Part shown: piece by piece, positions 1-10,942 of the stretch
How the letters are laid out: the number at the start of each line of letters is the position of its first letter
Position numbering within the stretch: the first letter of the stretch is position 1
Source: Undaria pinnatifida
Lineage: Eukaryota > Sar > Phaeophyceae > Laminariales > Alariaceae
DNA length: 64,000 nt
Reading direction: 5' to 3'
NCBI GenBank assembly: GCA_012845835.1
Contig: JABAKD010000001.1
Location: 5,672,476-5,736,475 of the forward strand
Notes under the pieces: model-generated
Seen by the model: only the letters and a program-made list of their open reading frames with translations
Databases searched by the model: none
What the model was told of the DNA's origin: nothing
Position numbers and translations under genes: made by a program

Positions 1-870
1 TGATCAACAGCGCTATCGACAGCAGTCTCCAACACGCCCACACGATCCCCCATTTCCACCTCGGAATCCTGGAATATCATGGGTCGTTGAGACGGCAGCA
101 TCAATGCGACCTCATCGTCCACGTCGCCTGGCGCATCACCGCCCGGCACAAACGCTGTGACAGCCATCTCCGCTCGCACCACAGCACCATCGTTGGGGTC
201 GTCCGCAGAACGAGCTGTAAGCTCCATCCAAGCGCCATCTTGACGCCCTTGTGCCTTCAGTACAGAGGCCTTGAGCTGCGCCATGACGTCGATGCCGCGT
301 TTCTCTCTCAGCGTCTTCTGCCCGATGATGACCATATCGCCCCCCCCCAGGGAGCACGATAAACAGCATGGTAAATCGGACTGGTCCCCATGGTGTTTCG
401 ATCGTTAAGTGGAGTGGACACGATTGCGTCTCAATATCACACTCCTGGCCCAACGACATGACCACACGCGCATGCCCAACAAACGCCTGCGTTAACGCGG
501 CGGTTTGCGTCATCCCCGGCTGTCCCCGCAGGGCCTGTACCAGCTCCTCCGACATTGCTGTCACGCTTGAACCAGAATCCATGAGCACCTTCACCTCAGC
601 AGCCGCGGAAGCACCGGGGACCGCAAGACGCCCCGCGAGATGCTGCGTCAGGACCTCCACATGCGGTTCGTTCTCTACCGAATCCACGATCGTGTTGCCA
701 CATCTGCCAGGTTGCACGACCGCAACACGCGCGGAATGACTGGTCGCTGGAATCTCCACGCCACGGCTGTGACGCGGTTGTCGGCGGCTGCACCGGAACG
801 GTGTGAACGAATTGGGAAACCTGGTGCTGCACCGTCTCAGTGAGCCCGTTATCCACTGGCGTCATCTTCT
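1..870 (-). pseudogene. Retrotransposon protease region, copy 1 (frameshifted)
   Basis: The minus-strand frame 759-136 carries a retropepsin-like active site, VKVLMDSGSSVTAMSEEL, with the Asp-Ser-Gly triad expected of LTR-element proteases that process Gag-Pol. Near 340-349 the C-run is nine bases against eight at 8824-8831 in copy 2. This single-base difference moves copy 1 out of frame just before the second conserved protease block (VIIGQKTLREKLGIDV in copy 2). A segment of about 30 bp present in copy 2 near 9290-9320 is missing near 800-815. Copy 1 keeps about 50 bp (near 118-170) that copy 2 has lost. Confidence 0.8.
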
Positions 871-2160
871 CTAGCGGCACGCGAATGTACACGTAGTCTT
901 CGTTATTCTGTGTAGACACTTAGGCGGAGCAGGTTCGGTCTTCGTAACCACCGCTTTTGAGGCGATCTGGTACCCACTAGCTCGAGGAGTGGCAGGCGCA
1001 GGGGCCATCCCAGTTGCCTTGCTCCGGGTATGCTGAGCAGGACCGTCTGTGGACTGTTGCTGCTGTGTGGGAGTCTGGCCGTGGACCAAGTCATGGGCGC
1101 CTTTCCCCGCCTTACCTTGCTGGCTTTGGAGGCAGTCCCACTGCTTGTGTCCCTGCTTGCCACATACGAAACACTCGTTGTTGTAGTAACGACGATTCCG
1201 CTCTGCTTTCACACCAGCAGCCTTGGTATTCTCGCGTGAGTCGTACACTCGTCAGCAGCACTTTCATGCGGCTTGGTCTCCGCAGCAGCCATCAACCTAG
1301 CGTCACGCCGCTTTGCTGTTTGCCGACGTTTAGCATCATTGGTCTCAATTACAGCCTGGTCCCGTTGCTGCTTAGCAATAACGTTGAACAACGCGTCAGG
1401 GTCATGCGTTACGATATCGAAACGCATATTTTTTTCTACCTTGCGGCGGAACTCGAGTGGCTCGATTCCCGCTGTTGCCTCAACCAGTACCTTGCCATGC
1501 TTAAGCGTGTACTGCCGACCGTCGGGCCTCACCACCTCCGTCAGCCCGCTGTCAGCAAGGTATTTCCGCAGGGCACGCTTTTGCATGAACACCCTGCTAT
1601 CTGTCGGCACGCTCGCATCCATCTTCAGCACACGGAATATCTGACGGCGAAAATCCTCATCACTCGTCTGCTGCATATCAACGCCAGCAAACCCTTTGAG
1701 CCCATGCAATAGCTCCTTCTCGGAGAGGTCGACCCAGAGCTTGCCATTGTAGAACTCATCACCCACCATCATCTGGGTCGCCGAATCTACCAGCTCTCGC
1801 CTCCTCGCGAGCACCCGGTCTCCTCCATCTTGGTTTGTGGTATGCATCTGCTGCTCGTACTCCGAGTAAGCAACAAGAAATTCACGCATATCCTCGAAGG
1901 TAACAACAGCACCACCCAACCTTGGCGGTCTATCTTCCCCGATTGCCACCTTGATTTCCGGCCTCAGCCGGCCGCCGGCTCGGCCTCCGCCTCTCGGGTT
2001 GCCCCAGCTTGCAGAATGGACTCCGTCAGCGCCCTGCGCTCGTGCTCCTCTTGCTGCCGTAGGTCTTCCACTACTTTCGGCTGGTGTCCCACACCAGCAC
2101 GCAAAACAGTGCTTTCCGGCCTCCGAAAAGAAAATTGGTCACGTTTTGGGCAGTACGCAA
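871..2160 (-). pseudogene. Retrotransposon gag with CCHC zinc knuckle, copy 1 (broken)
   Basis: The longest open part is 1949-1209 (246 aa), a capsid-like region. The frame then shifts near 1245 into 1248-871, which contains the knuckle CFVCGKQGHKQWDC, an exact CX2CX4HX4C nucleocapsid motif that binds element RNA. A Gln-rich and Pro/Ala-rich linker follows before the protease. Upstream, the charged N-terminal stretch (about 2090-1964) lies in another frame and ends in a stop. At least two frame breaks make this a pseudogene. No original start codon can be fixed. Confidence 0.8.
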
Positions 2161-2182
2161 AACTTACCCAATCCAATTGAAT

Positions 2183-2515
2183 TGTACCGACTCGCGCGAC
2201 CGCGGGCCGGGTGGTATCAGCTCCGAGGACTTCCCCTCGTAGGCTCGGAGCGCGTTTGTCCACAATGCAACAGTTCGTTCGTTATCACACGGGGAAGTGC
2301 CATGCCATCGGCCATGGACTTTCCCGTTCGTATCACAAGATCTCCAGAGCTCACAAGAGACGCCAAAAATGACAGTGGAACTCCCTGATAAAATGTATCC
2401 AACCATTTTATGCACGATAAAATGCCCGATGATAAGACCACAGCGGTACGTATAAAATGTGTCCAACCATTCTATGCGACGGTAAAATACCGAATGATAC
2501 GACCACAGCGGTACA
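2183..2515 (-). repeat. LTR of retrotransposon copy 1, with internal 64-bp tandem duplication
   Basis: Bounded on the plus strand by TGTACC and GGTACA, the inverted terminal hexamers expected of an LTR. It aligns with 10684-10942 and 7384-7641. It is longer (333 bp) because 2388-2451 is repeated in tandem at 2452-2515; the other LTRs have one unit. Confidence 0.75.
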
Positions 2516-3061
2516 GCAACAAGCAGTACGTATCATACAATAAGAGCACCTGTTGCTGACGTTTATTTCGTTTCTAAGAGCACACGTAATGACGTATTAA
2601 CGAAAACACTTTGAATCGAAATTATTATTTTTTTTAATCGAACTGAACTCGATTCGATTTGCTTGAAACACCAATTTTTTTCCTCCTATCGGGAAACCAC
2701 GTATTGCGCATTGTCATTGCTTTTTTTCCGATCGGGATAATGCAGATCTCGCTATCATATCATCGAAGTCTTGAAGTTCTCGTGTTTTCGGTGGCTTCGC
2801 TTCTTCTTTGTCGCGGCACTTGGCTTATCGAGCTAGTGGAAAAATTGGGTTTGCAACCGCCATTATTTATTTTTAGGCGCCACAGTCGGGGTACGCTATG
2901 GTATGATCTGTTACAGAAGAACAGTAGTAGTAGACGTATGTGTTATCTCCTATGAGTGCATCAGTGTGTGCAGTATGCCAAACGCAGTAATTTTTTGCGT
3001 TGACAATTGTGTCTTTTTTTGACCAGCCAATTTGTTGTTTTTTCGCCCCTTTTGAGGAGGG
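2516..3061. other. No gene recognised
   Basis: AT-rich sequence with T-runs. The 98-codon open frame at 2659-2955 has no recognisable family, and nothing else supports it. Confidence 0.5.
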
Positions 3062-3662
3062 TATTTACCCGGGAATTACCCGTGGCCGGGACTTCTGTGA
3101 GTTATGTACAAACCTACCCGTACCCGGAACGTATGTGAGTTCTGTACGACATTCATACCCGTAACCGAACTTTCTATTTTCGTTCTGTCTGTAGGGTACA
3201 CATAAAACCATACCCGGGGTAATACCCGGGGTATTTACCCCGGGTATTACCCGACAAAAAACTTCTATAACTTCTGTAGGACGCTCATACTCGTACCCGG
3301 AACTTCTGAAAGTTATGTACGCCGGTGCCACAAAGACCCGGGGTACGGGTACAACACGTTTATACCTGCCCGGAACTTCTGGAAGTTCTGCACGCCCGTG
3401 CCACAATACCCGGAAATTCTGGAATTTTGTAAGACTTTCATAGCCGTACAGCTTCTGTGAGTTCTGTAAGACCCGTGCAACACTACCCGGGGTACGGGTA
3501 CAGCATGTTTTGTACCCGCCCGGAACTTCTGTGAGTTATGTATGCCTGTGCCACAATACCCGGAACTTCTGGAAGTTCCGTAACAATTCCATACCCGTAC
3601 AAAAAACTTCTGGAAGTTCTGTAAGACCCCCATACCCTTACCCGGAATCCACAAACCCTACA
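3062..3662. repeat. Degenerate tandem repeat built on CCCGGAACTTCTG(N)AGTT
   Basis: The words CCCGGAACTTCTG and AGTTCTGTA/AGTTATGTA recur about a dozen times with irregular spacing, mixed with GGGTACGGGTACA blocks. The long minus-strand frames here (113 aa at 3406-3065 and 3654-3313) repeat peptide words because the DNA is repeated. They are not taken as genes. Confidence 0.75.
3217..3252. repeat. Perfect 17-bp palindrome (hairpin or cruciform)
   Basis: Arms 3217-3233 (GGGTAATACCCGGGGTA) and 3236-3252 are exact reverse complements with a two-base centre. It lies inside the degenerate tandem repeat and combines its CCCGGG words. Confidence 0.85.
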
Positions 3663-3719
3663 GAACTTAAGCGGGTAATCTTCCATGAGCCTACTGCTGT
3701 AATGACCGATGCAGAACCA

Positions 3720-3880
3720 ATAACATCAATCGAATGAAAGTAAACAAATCACACCAATCAGTTGATGCCAACCAAATACACCAATCGAATCACAGAAATC
3801 AAAAGACCCCAATCAGCACACCAATCAACCGAACTAAACCAATTGAACGACACCAATCAAACGACAATATTTACTTTCCG
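3720..3880. repeat. Degenerate CACCAATCA-type short tandem repeat
   Basis: The word ACCAATC recurs about every 15-25 bases in A/C-rich DNA. Boundaries are approximate. Confidence 0.5.
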
Positions 3881-3902
3881 GCCTAGCTAGTAATATGTTT
3901 TA

Positions 3903-4193
3903 CCCTCAGCGGCTGGACAAGCCATGCTGTGGTCAGAGGTGTCTTCCCTTCCCCCCGGTACAAGCCTTAATTTTTATCGCGCATAGGGCTCAGCATTCCC
4001 ACCTTTAGTATTTTTACGCTCGTCGATTTTCATCGAATTTTGCCAACCAAGGTTCTCGCCCTTTCCGCTAGTCCTTTTTTACGCAAGAACAAGTCCCTGC
4101 GAGCACGAGTATGCACTCGGGAGGATTCGAACCCACACCATTGACTTTAGTACGGACAGTATCCACCCAATATCATACCACAGGGGACGCCTG
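3903..4193 (-). mobile_element. tRNA-derived SINE, copy S1
   Basis: On the minus strand it opens with a tRNA-like head with a GCGTCCCC start and a B-box, GGGTTCGAATCC, near 4110. The family body follows (CGAGTGCATACTCGTGCTCG, GAAAATCGACGAGC, GGGAATGCTGAGCCCTATG), ending in CTTGTCCAGC. The same order occurs in the copies at about 12.7, 36.7, 37.1, 39.9 and 60.9 kb. This one looks near full length. Confidence 0.8.
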
Positions 4194-6344
4194 CTGTATT
4201 AATAATCGACCATCGCAATGAACTCAACATGGAGAGCGTACATAGCTCGTCCGTACATGCGGGCATTCTTACCGCAGCATTGGGCGGGCGAGGCGAGCGG
4301 GTAGAGGACGGCTACACTCAGCAGTCTGAATGCCGCATGTTCCAGCGGCGGTTGGGGCTGTTGGTTGAAATGTATCGAACGCCAAATACTGTAAAGTCAT
4401 TTGCACAAAAATATCTAGCGCAGTTATCAGTAGTTGTTTTATGTCTGACGAACAGCAGTACCGACCGGCCGCCAACGCGATCAAGATTATTGTGGCCTGC
4501 AGTTTCTACCTGAGCACCAACCTGGATGGCAAAAGCTTTACCCACACCTATGAACTACCTATTACAGTACAAGTATTAGCATGTCATCGCGGTGAAGTCA
4601 GCCTTACTTTTTCTTCGATGCGATAACGTTTTCGACTTACGAGAGGTGTGTAGCAAGAACCCCCTTTGCCTTGCATTGCCGCTTGGTCTTCCGTATAGGC
4701 ATTCTTCAACGCCTGTTATTAATAGTGGAGGGAGGCATAGTGCAATTACACAAACCTAACGTTTACAGGTTACGTTGAAACACGCGCGGATACTATATAT
4801 TTGATATTGATATTGAAAGTATCATGATAATGATAACAACGCTGCAGGCTACCGGTGAGGGGGCTGTATCAATACCCGCTAACGTCCGCTGACAACGTAT
4901 ATCCCAAAAGTCACGCTACCCACAGTAGCCCGCAGTATTGCTGGCACACAGTCGGTACAGCACCGTTCCCTACATCCCTGTACCAAGAAAAACATCAACA
5001 GCTTCGTAGTTTTGATGCAGTTTGGCGAAAGAGGTAGATCCAGGGCAAAATGTGTTTGTTATTAACAGTAGTACGGGGGCTTACATCCCTGGATATCGTA
5101 TTACACCAACGGTGGGCCGGTTTCAGACTGGATACATTGACTTTTTTGGCGCATACGGGTAGCAAGCTACAAGCGATAAAACTGAGTTCTTGTTATAATT
5201 CTAGAAAGAGCCAGCACCTGGTACAGGTATAACAATGCTGCGAGCGGGTCGTACTTCTCGTTCCATTTTAGTTCGAACGCACACCCTACCCCAGTAACCC
5301 GAGGTGCTTCGTGCTTCTTCGTGCTTCTTCGCGTGGCAGATGCTGTACTCGTCCCGTTCCCCTCTCAAGTTCCAAAGGGTTAGGCTAGTGGAGTGGACTC
5401 TTTGCAGATATGGCAAGAGATGCACCGGGGGTAGATTTGCTCTTTATGCATGAAATTTGGTCACCGTTGAGGTTAACGACGAAATATATATACTATCATA
5501 ACAACCTCCCCAAAACGACAGAATAACGTAATGCAATAATGAGACGCGGTATAAGGCGAGGACCTGGCAACCTTCTCGGCGCCAGGAAACGACAAGAACG
5601 CAACAGAGGACAACTTATAAAAGTGGCCAGCCTGCGCTACCTTAGCTAATATTCGTGGAGTAACAATAGTGCAGCAGTACATTTGCCCTTGACTGGCGAC
5701 GTACATGTTCACGGCACTTTTTTTATTTTTCCTCGAGACAGCAACAAAATACCACGTCATTGAGACCTGAGTACTCGTATTGATAAATTGAGGACGACTG
5801 AGACGATTAAACCTATTGCAATGAATTCACCGTTGTCGAGCCTGACAAGTCACCATCTCACCTCAGGTAGGGAAAAGAAGGCCTCCGCGGTATCGTAGCA
5901 GCGACGCAGCAACGTTTCTCCAGATTCTCCACCCTAACAGGCCGGCGATTAGAAACAGGTAGTTACAGGCGCTGTTGTTGGTTTGTGGGGTCGGCCATGG
6001 CTTGTGGGGCTCAGTGTTTTTGTAGGTACCGTAGTGTTCGAGTTTGAGGGAGATACTTGATACGATATAACTTCGTTTGGCTCAACCGTGGCGCGTACAT
6101 ACAGAGGTATATGAGCGAAAATACACGATAGGAAAAACAAATATGCGTGGAACTGTACGTAGTACCATGCATACGATGTCCTCCTTCGGAGGGGTGTCGT
6201 AGCGATTGTAGACATAACAAGGCATTAAGAGTGTTTTCCGTTTCGTTTTTAAAACATGTACCAACACAGTTTTGTTGCTTCTAAACAATTTTGAACCAGG
6301 TACAATACAAGACGAACAAGTGTAGGAATTATTCAAACTTACCA
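4194..6344. other. 2.1 kb with no gene or known element recognised
   Basis: Open frames are all under 100 codons, overlap on both strands and carry no motif I can name. No repeat of clear structure was seen. Confidence 0.4.
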
Positions 6345-6348
6345 CAGT

Positions 6349-6452
6349 TGCGAGACGGTCGTCCCGCAGCGGTAAATCTCGTTGTCTGATGGAGTGTGGA
6401 GACAGACCGAGGTGGGTTGTACGGGTAACCGCACTCTTTGGGGTCGGCAACG
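6349..6452 (+). repeat. Direct repeat flanking RNase H fragment, left copy
   Basis: It matches 7103-7207 (GACGGTCGTCCCGC / GACGGTAGTCCCGC, TAATCTC, CTGATGG, GGTGGGTTGTACG, TAACCGCACTCT). Same-orientation copies on each side of a Gypsy pol fragment suggest LTR remnants, but no LTR ends are visible. Confidence 0.5.
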
Positions 6453-6544
6453 ATGAAAGAGCGTTGTGGAGTTGTCCTTGTTCGGCAACGTTAGCGACCG
6501 TACCTTTGGGGCTAACACTTTAAATGCGTCGCTGACCATGCTGC

Positions 6545-6899
6545 TCTCACGCATATATGGTACACGCAAGACACGTCCAACACGTTGACACGTTGGGCCA
6601 TTGCCTTGAAAGGTTTCGATTATACAGTCGAGCATAAGCCGGGAAAGTCACATGTAGTACCAAACACATCATCCCGACTTTTTGCTGATGTACCAGAGGA
6701 CACAGCCCAAGGAAAGATTCATTGTTCTGACGTCTTGCCGTCGCAACCCAGGTTGGCCTCCATTTGTCGTAATGTGCCGGAAGATGTGCAGCCGTATCGC
6801 TCACCATCCCCACGTGCTTATGAGGTACCTTCAGATAATCTGAAAAGGCTACATTCACATAATCTGAAAGATGAAATAACTCAGTTTAGTCGAGAGTGA
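6545..6899 (+). pseudogene. Ty3/Gypsy RNase H C-terminal fragment
   Basis: The frame beginning near 6545 reads LTRWAIALKGFDYTVEHKPG then KSHVVPNTSSRLF. This is the hallmark end of the Ty3/Gypsy RNase H domain (family pattern: RW...L..FDY.V.H.PG....V.D.LSR). The usual Asp of DALSR is Asn here. The frame stops at 6899. No reverse transcriptase upstream or integrase downstream is readable, so it is a fragment. Its strand is opposite to the two nearby retrotransposon copies, so it belongs to a separate insertion. Confidence 0.8.
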
Positions 6900-7102
6900 T
6901 CGCGAATAGTTTGCAAGTATCGCATCAGCTTTTCCTACACTAGGCCCAGATAAGTTAATTGTAAGATAGAAAATGTAATTTGGGCCGTACTTCAAGTTCT
7001 TAGACGACCCCGATCATTCTCCCCTTCCGCGGGTTTAAAAAAAACACCCGCTCAAGAAAAAATCAGCGTTGCTCGAACAAAAGATCCCAGCCGGTATGCC
7101 AA

Positions 7103-7207
7103 ATGCGGGACGGTAGTCCCGCGGCAGGTTAATCTCTTCGTCTGATGGGAGGTGTGGAGATACACCTAGGTGGGTTGTACGCGTAACCGCACTCTCAGGG
7201 GTCAGCA
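7103..7207 (+). repeat. Direct repeat flanking RNase H fragment, right copy
   Basis: Partner of 6349-6452, about 754 bp away. Confidence 0.5.
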
Positions 7208-7231
7208 GCCAAAAGAGGATAACCTCAGAGT

Positions 7232-7283
7232 GAGGAGCCAGGATGGCCTTGAGGGGTTATAGTATAGTCCATCCTGGCTCCTC
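7232..7283. repeat. Perfect 15-bp inverted repeat
   Basis: GAGGAGCCAGGATGG at 7232-7246 is exactly complementary to 7269-7283, with a 22-base loop. It could be a small foldback element. No T-run follows that would suggest a Pol III product. Confidence 0.8.
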
Positions 7284-7383
7284 GAGGGCACAATGAGGCG
7301 GTACGATCTAGGGGACGGGACCTGTTATCCACACAGGTTGAATTAGAAGGGGGTGACGTAAGAATGCACGTTTTTATAGTATT

Positions 7384-7641
7384 TCTAACGACTCGCGCGA
7401 CCGCGGGCCGGTGGTATCAGCTCTGATAAATGCCCCTCGTAGGCTCGGAGTGCGTTGTCCACAATACAAGAGTTCGTTCGTTATCACACGGGGAAGTGCC
7501 ATGCCATCGGTCATGGACCTTCCCGTTCGTATCTCAAGAGTTCACAAGAAACGCAAACAGTGATAGTGGAACTCCCTGACAAAATATATCTAATCATTCT
7601 ATGCACGGTAAAATGCCCAATGGTACGACCACAGCGGTACA
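7384..7641 (-). repeat. 3' LTR of copy 2
   Basis: 258 bp. The high end is a clean GGTACA; the low end TCTAAC is a mutated form of TGTACC. Aligned to 10684-10942. Confidence 0.75.
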
Positions 7642-8133
7642 GCACCCTTCAAAAGCCCATCTCGGGCTACCAACCACAAATTGGATTAGACCGAGGAGCT
7701 TTGATAAACATAGCTGCCCGTACGTTGGGCAATGGTCAATTCCAACACATCCCGGTCAGTTTCACCACGACCTAAGACCTACTACTTTTACTGACCGTGA
7801 ACAACGATTGCTCAGCAGCCGCATCATCACCAACGCACCTAAAAGCAAACCACGCACCAAGCGTCACACCTCCAATTGCGCATGCAACATGCCGAAACCC
7901 AGAGCACATAAGGAATGTGCCTTTCAGTACAATAGCCACCCGTAAAACGGAATCATCAACCCCGGACATGCTCTGTCCACACAGCCTCGGCGATGAACCG
8001 CCAGCTGTGGCTGCGTCAGGTAACATCAGCGCCCTACGCAGAATCTCCAAGTCAGAAAAACTAGAAATTCAAAATTCGGATAAAACCGAATCAGCAACTC
8101 ATAATACGGGGCTCCCCCCAAACCACAATATGA

Positions 8134-8355
8134 TCACATACGCAACCCATACCGCTGCACGAGTCCCCGATTCTGCTCCGCCTTCAGCCGCAGCGCCTTG
8201 AGCTCTTTTCGCAGCACGGCCGGCGCGCCATCAAACACGCGCGACACCGACTCCCAGGTCCTCTCCGCCTCCTCTGGCCCTTCCCAGGCCACCTTGACGA
8301 CAAAGTCGTCGTCACTACCGAGCGGCAGTCGCAGCAAGACTCTGCCGCACTCCAC
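8134..8355 (-). pseudogene. Gypsy pol C-terminal chromodomain-like tail
   Basis: The 73-codon minus-strand frame contains FVVKVAWEGPEEAERTWESV. It resembles the W.G....E.TWE core of the chromo-like module after integrase in Ty3/Gypsy pols, thought to steer integration. It lies only about 300 bp after the protease-RT linker, so everything between was deleted. A basic, Leu-rich tail follows. Confidence 0.65.
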
Positions 8356-9517
8356 GGTAGGCGATAACCTTCAGGTGGGGGCTTCGCCCGCACCACCCTT
8401 GCACCTAAATGAAGCTGGACAGCCCCAGGCTTCTTGCGTGCATGTGGGTCACCCAAAAACGCCCGGCATAACACGTAAAGGTGCGAGTGAAAAACGATAT
8501 CGTGCAGCATCTTGGCACATTCCGGCGGGGAGCCATGATCAACAGCGCAATCGACAGCAGTCTCCAACACGCGCACACGATCCCCCATTTCCACCTCGTA
8601 ATCCTGGAATAACATGGGTCGTTGAGACGGCAGCGTCAGCGCGACCTCATCGCCGCTCGCAGCACAGCACCATCGTTGGGGTCGTCCGCAGAACGAGCTG
8701 TAAGCTCCATCCAAGCGCCATCTTGACGCCCTTGTGCCTTCAGTACAGAGGCCTTGAGCTGCGCCATGACGTCGATGCCGAGTTTCTCTCTCAGCGTCTT
8801 CTGCCCGATGATGACCATATCGCCCCCCCCAGGGAGCACGATAAACAGCATGGTAAATCGGACTGGTCCCCATGGTGTTTCGATCGTTAAGTGGAGTGGA
8901 CACGATTGCGTCTCAATATCACACTCCTGGCCCAACGACATGACCACACGCGCATGCCCAACAAACGCCTGCGTTAACGCGGCGGTTTGCGTCATCCCCG
9001 GTTGTCCCCGCAGGGCCTGTACCAGCTCCTCCGACATTGCTGTCATGCTTGAACCAGAATCCATGAGCACCTTCACCTCAGCAGCCGCGGAAGCACCGGG
9101 AACCGCAAGACGCCCCGCGAGATGCTGCGTCAGGACCTCCACATGCGGTTCGTTCTCTACCGAATCCACGATCGTGTTGCCACATCTGCCAGGCTGCACG
9201 ACCGCAACACGCGCGGAATGAATGGTGCTGGAATCTCCACGCCACGGCTGTGACGCGGTTGTCGGCGGCTGCACCGGAACGGAGTGAAGAGCTGATGTTG
9301 CATTCTGTGGCCCAGCGCTTTGGGAAACCCGGTGCTGCACCGTCTCGGTGAGCCCGTTATCCACTGACGCCATCTTCTCCCGCGGCACGCGAATGTACAC
9401 GTGGTCGTCGTCATTTTGCGTAGACGCTTCAGGCGCAGCAGGTATGGTCTTCGTAACCACCGCTTTTGAGGCAGTCTGGTACGCACTAGCTCGAGGAGTG
9501 GCAGGCGCAGGGGCCAT
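8356..9517 (-). pseudogene. Retrotransposon protease plus RT-linker, copy 2
   Basis: The frame 9517-8636 (293 aa) holds the protease: active site LMDSGSSMTAMSEELVQAL and second block VIIGQKTLREKLGIDVMAQL. Downstream another frame shows the pre-RT linker, LHLGARVVRAKPPPEGYR, matching the PGARPVRAKPR-type motif before many Gypsy reverse transcriptases. This breaks off at about 8360. Compared with copy 1 it lacks about 50 bp near 8650 and keeps the in-frame eight-C run. Confidence 0.8.
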
Positions 9518-9529
9518 CCCAGTTGTCTT

Positions 9530-10600
9530 GCTCCGGGTATGCTGAGCGGGACCGTTTGTGAACTGCTGCCGTGTGGGGGTATAGCCGTGGCTCTGGCCAT
9601 AGACGTCTTTCCCCGCCTCAACCTGCCGGCTTTGGGAGCAGTCCCACTGCTTGTGTCCCTGCTTGCCACATACGAAACACTCGTTCCTGTAGTACCGACG
9701 ATTCCGCTATGCGTTCACACCAGCAGCCTTGGCACTCTCGCGTGAGTCGTGACCGTCAGCAGTACTTCCCTGCGGCTTGGTCCCCGCAGCAGCCACCAAC
9801 ATAGCGCCACGCCGCTATGCTGTTTGACGGTGAGCATCGTTGGGCTCAATTACAGCTTGATCCCGTAGCTGCTTGGCAATAACGATGTACAATGCGCCAG
9901 GATCATGCGTTACGAGATCGAAACGCATCCTTTCTTCCACCTTGCGGCGGAACTCGAGTGGCTCGATTCCCGCCGCTATTGCCTCAACCAATACCTTGCC
10001 ATGCTTAAGCGTGTACTGCCGACCGTCGGGCCTCACCACCTCCATGAGCCCGCTATCAGCAAGGTATTTCCGCAGGGCACGTTATTGCATGAACACCCTG
10101 CTATCTGTCGGCACGCTCGCATCCATCTTCAGCACACGGAATATACGGCAAAAATCCTCATAACTCGTCTGCTGCATATCAACGCCAGCAAACCTTTTGA
10201 GCCCTTACATTCCCCCCTCCTCGGAGGGGTCGACCCAGGGCTTGCCATTGTAAAAGTCATCAGCCACCATTATTCGGGTCGCCGAATCTACCAGCTCTCG
10301 CCTCCTCGCCGAGCACCCGGTCTCCTCGATCTTGGTTTGTGATAGTGCATCTGCTGCTCGTACTCCGAGTAAGCAACAAGAAATTCACGCATATCGTCGA
10401 AGGTAACAACATCATCCAATCTCGGCAGTCTATCTCCCGAAATCGTCACCTTGATTTCCGGCCTCAGCCGGCCGCCGGCTTGGCCTCCACCTCTCGGGTT
10501 GCCCCAAATTGCAGAGTGGACTCCGCCAGCGCCCTGCGCTCGCGCTCCTCTTGCTGCTGTAGCGTCTTCCAATGCTTTCGGCTGGTGTCCAACACCAACA
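9530..10600 (-). pseudogene. Retrotransposon gag, copy 2 (stop and frameshifts)
   Basis: It contains the same CFVCGKQGHKQWDC knuckle and capsid-like blocks as copy 1 (for example EFLVAYSEYEQQMH, RPDGRQYTLKHGKVLVEA). Defects: an in-frame TAG at 9709-9707 just before the knuckle; a one-base insertion after EYEQQMH (near 10345); further small indels near 9830 and 10145. Confidence 0.8.
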
Positions 10601-10683
10601 CGCAACGCACCGCTTTCCGGCCCCCGAAAAGAAAATTGGTCACGTTTTGGGCAGTGAGCAGAACTTACTCAATTCCATTGAAT

Positions 10684-10942
10684 TGTACCGCCTCGCGCGA
10701 CCGCGGGCCCGGTGGTATCAGCTCCGAGGACTTCCCTTCGTAGGCTCGGAGCGCGTTTGTCCACAATGCAATAGTTCGTTCGTTATCACACGGGGAAGTG
10801 CCATGCCATCGGCCATGGACTTCCCGTTCGTATCTCAAGAGTTCACAAGAGACGCCAACAGTGACAGTGGAACTACCAGACAAAATGCATCCAACCATTC
10901 TATGCAAGGTGATATGCCCAATGATACGACCACAGCGGTCCA
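10684..10942 (-). repeat. 5' LTR of copy 2
   Basis: 259 bp. The low end TGTACCGC is intact; the high end GGTCCA is one substitution from GGTACA. Inside the LTR boundary, within 10 bases, lies a TGG that could start a primer-binding site, but I cannot assign a tRNA. Confidence 0.75.

Larger units (their letters stand above)
1..2515 (-). mobile_element. Ty3/Gypsy-type LTR retrotransposon, copy 1, cut by window start
   Basis: Read on the minus strand the order is LTR (2515-2183), gag with a CCHC knuckle, then aspartic protease; reverse transcriptase and integrase would lie left of base 1. Bases 1-2515 match 8535-10942 (copy 2) almost throughout, so the two are members of one family. Frames are broken in several places, so the copy is inactive. 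Assignment to Ty3/Gypsy rests on the protease-linker and chromodomain-like tail preserved in copy 2. Confidence 0.85.
7384..10942 (-). mobile_element. Non-autonomous Ty3/Gypsy element, copy 2, with both LTRs and target duplication
   Basis: A complete 3,559-bp insertion. On the minus strand the order is 5' LTR 10942-10684, gag, protease, the linker that normally precedes reverse transcriptase, then directly a chromodomain-like pol tail, an untranslated zone 8133-7642, and 3' LTR 7641-7384. The 4-bp TATT at 7380-7383 is repeated at 10943-10946, consistent with a target-site duplication. The whole RT, RNase H and integrase core is missing at a junction near 8356. The LTRs differ at many positions, so the insertion is old. 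Confidence 0.8.

Noticed and set aside
2190-2240. TGGTATCAGCTCC on the plus strand as an initiator-tRNA-Met primer-binding site
   Set aside because: It lies inside the LTR and on the strand opposite to gag, so it cannot be the primer site of this element.
3065-3686. Three overlapping minus-strand frames of 67-113 codons with repeated peptide words
   Set aside because: They are translations of a degenerate tandem DNA repeat, with no start or splice support.
4105-4193. A functional tRNA gene at the B-box-bearing heads (also 12.72, 36.67, 37.13 and 60.93 kb)
   Set aside because: Each is followed by the same roughly 200-bp body and lacks a complete cloverleaf, so they are SINE heads.
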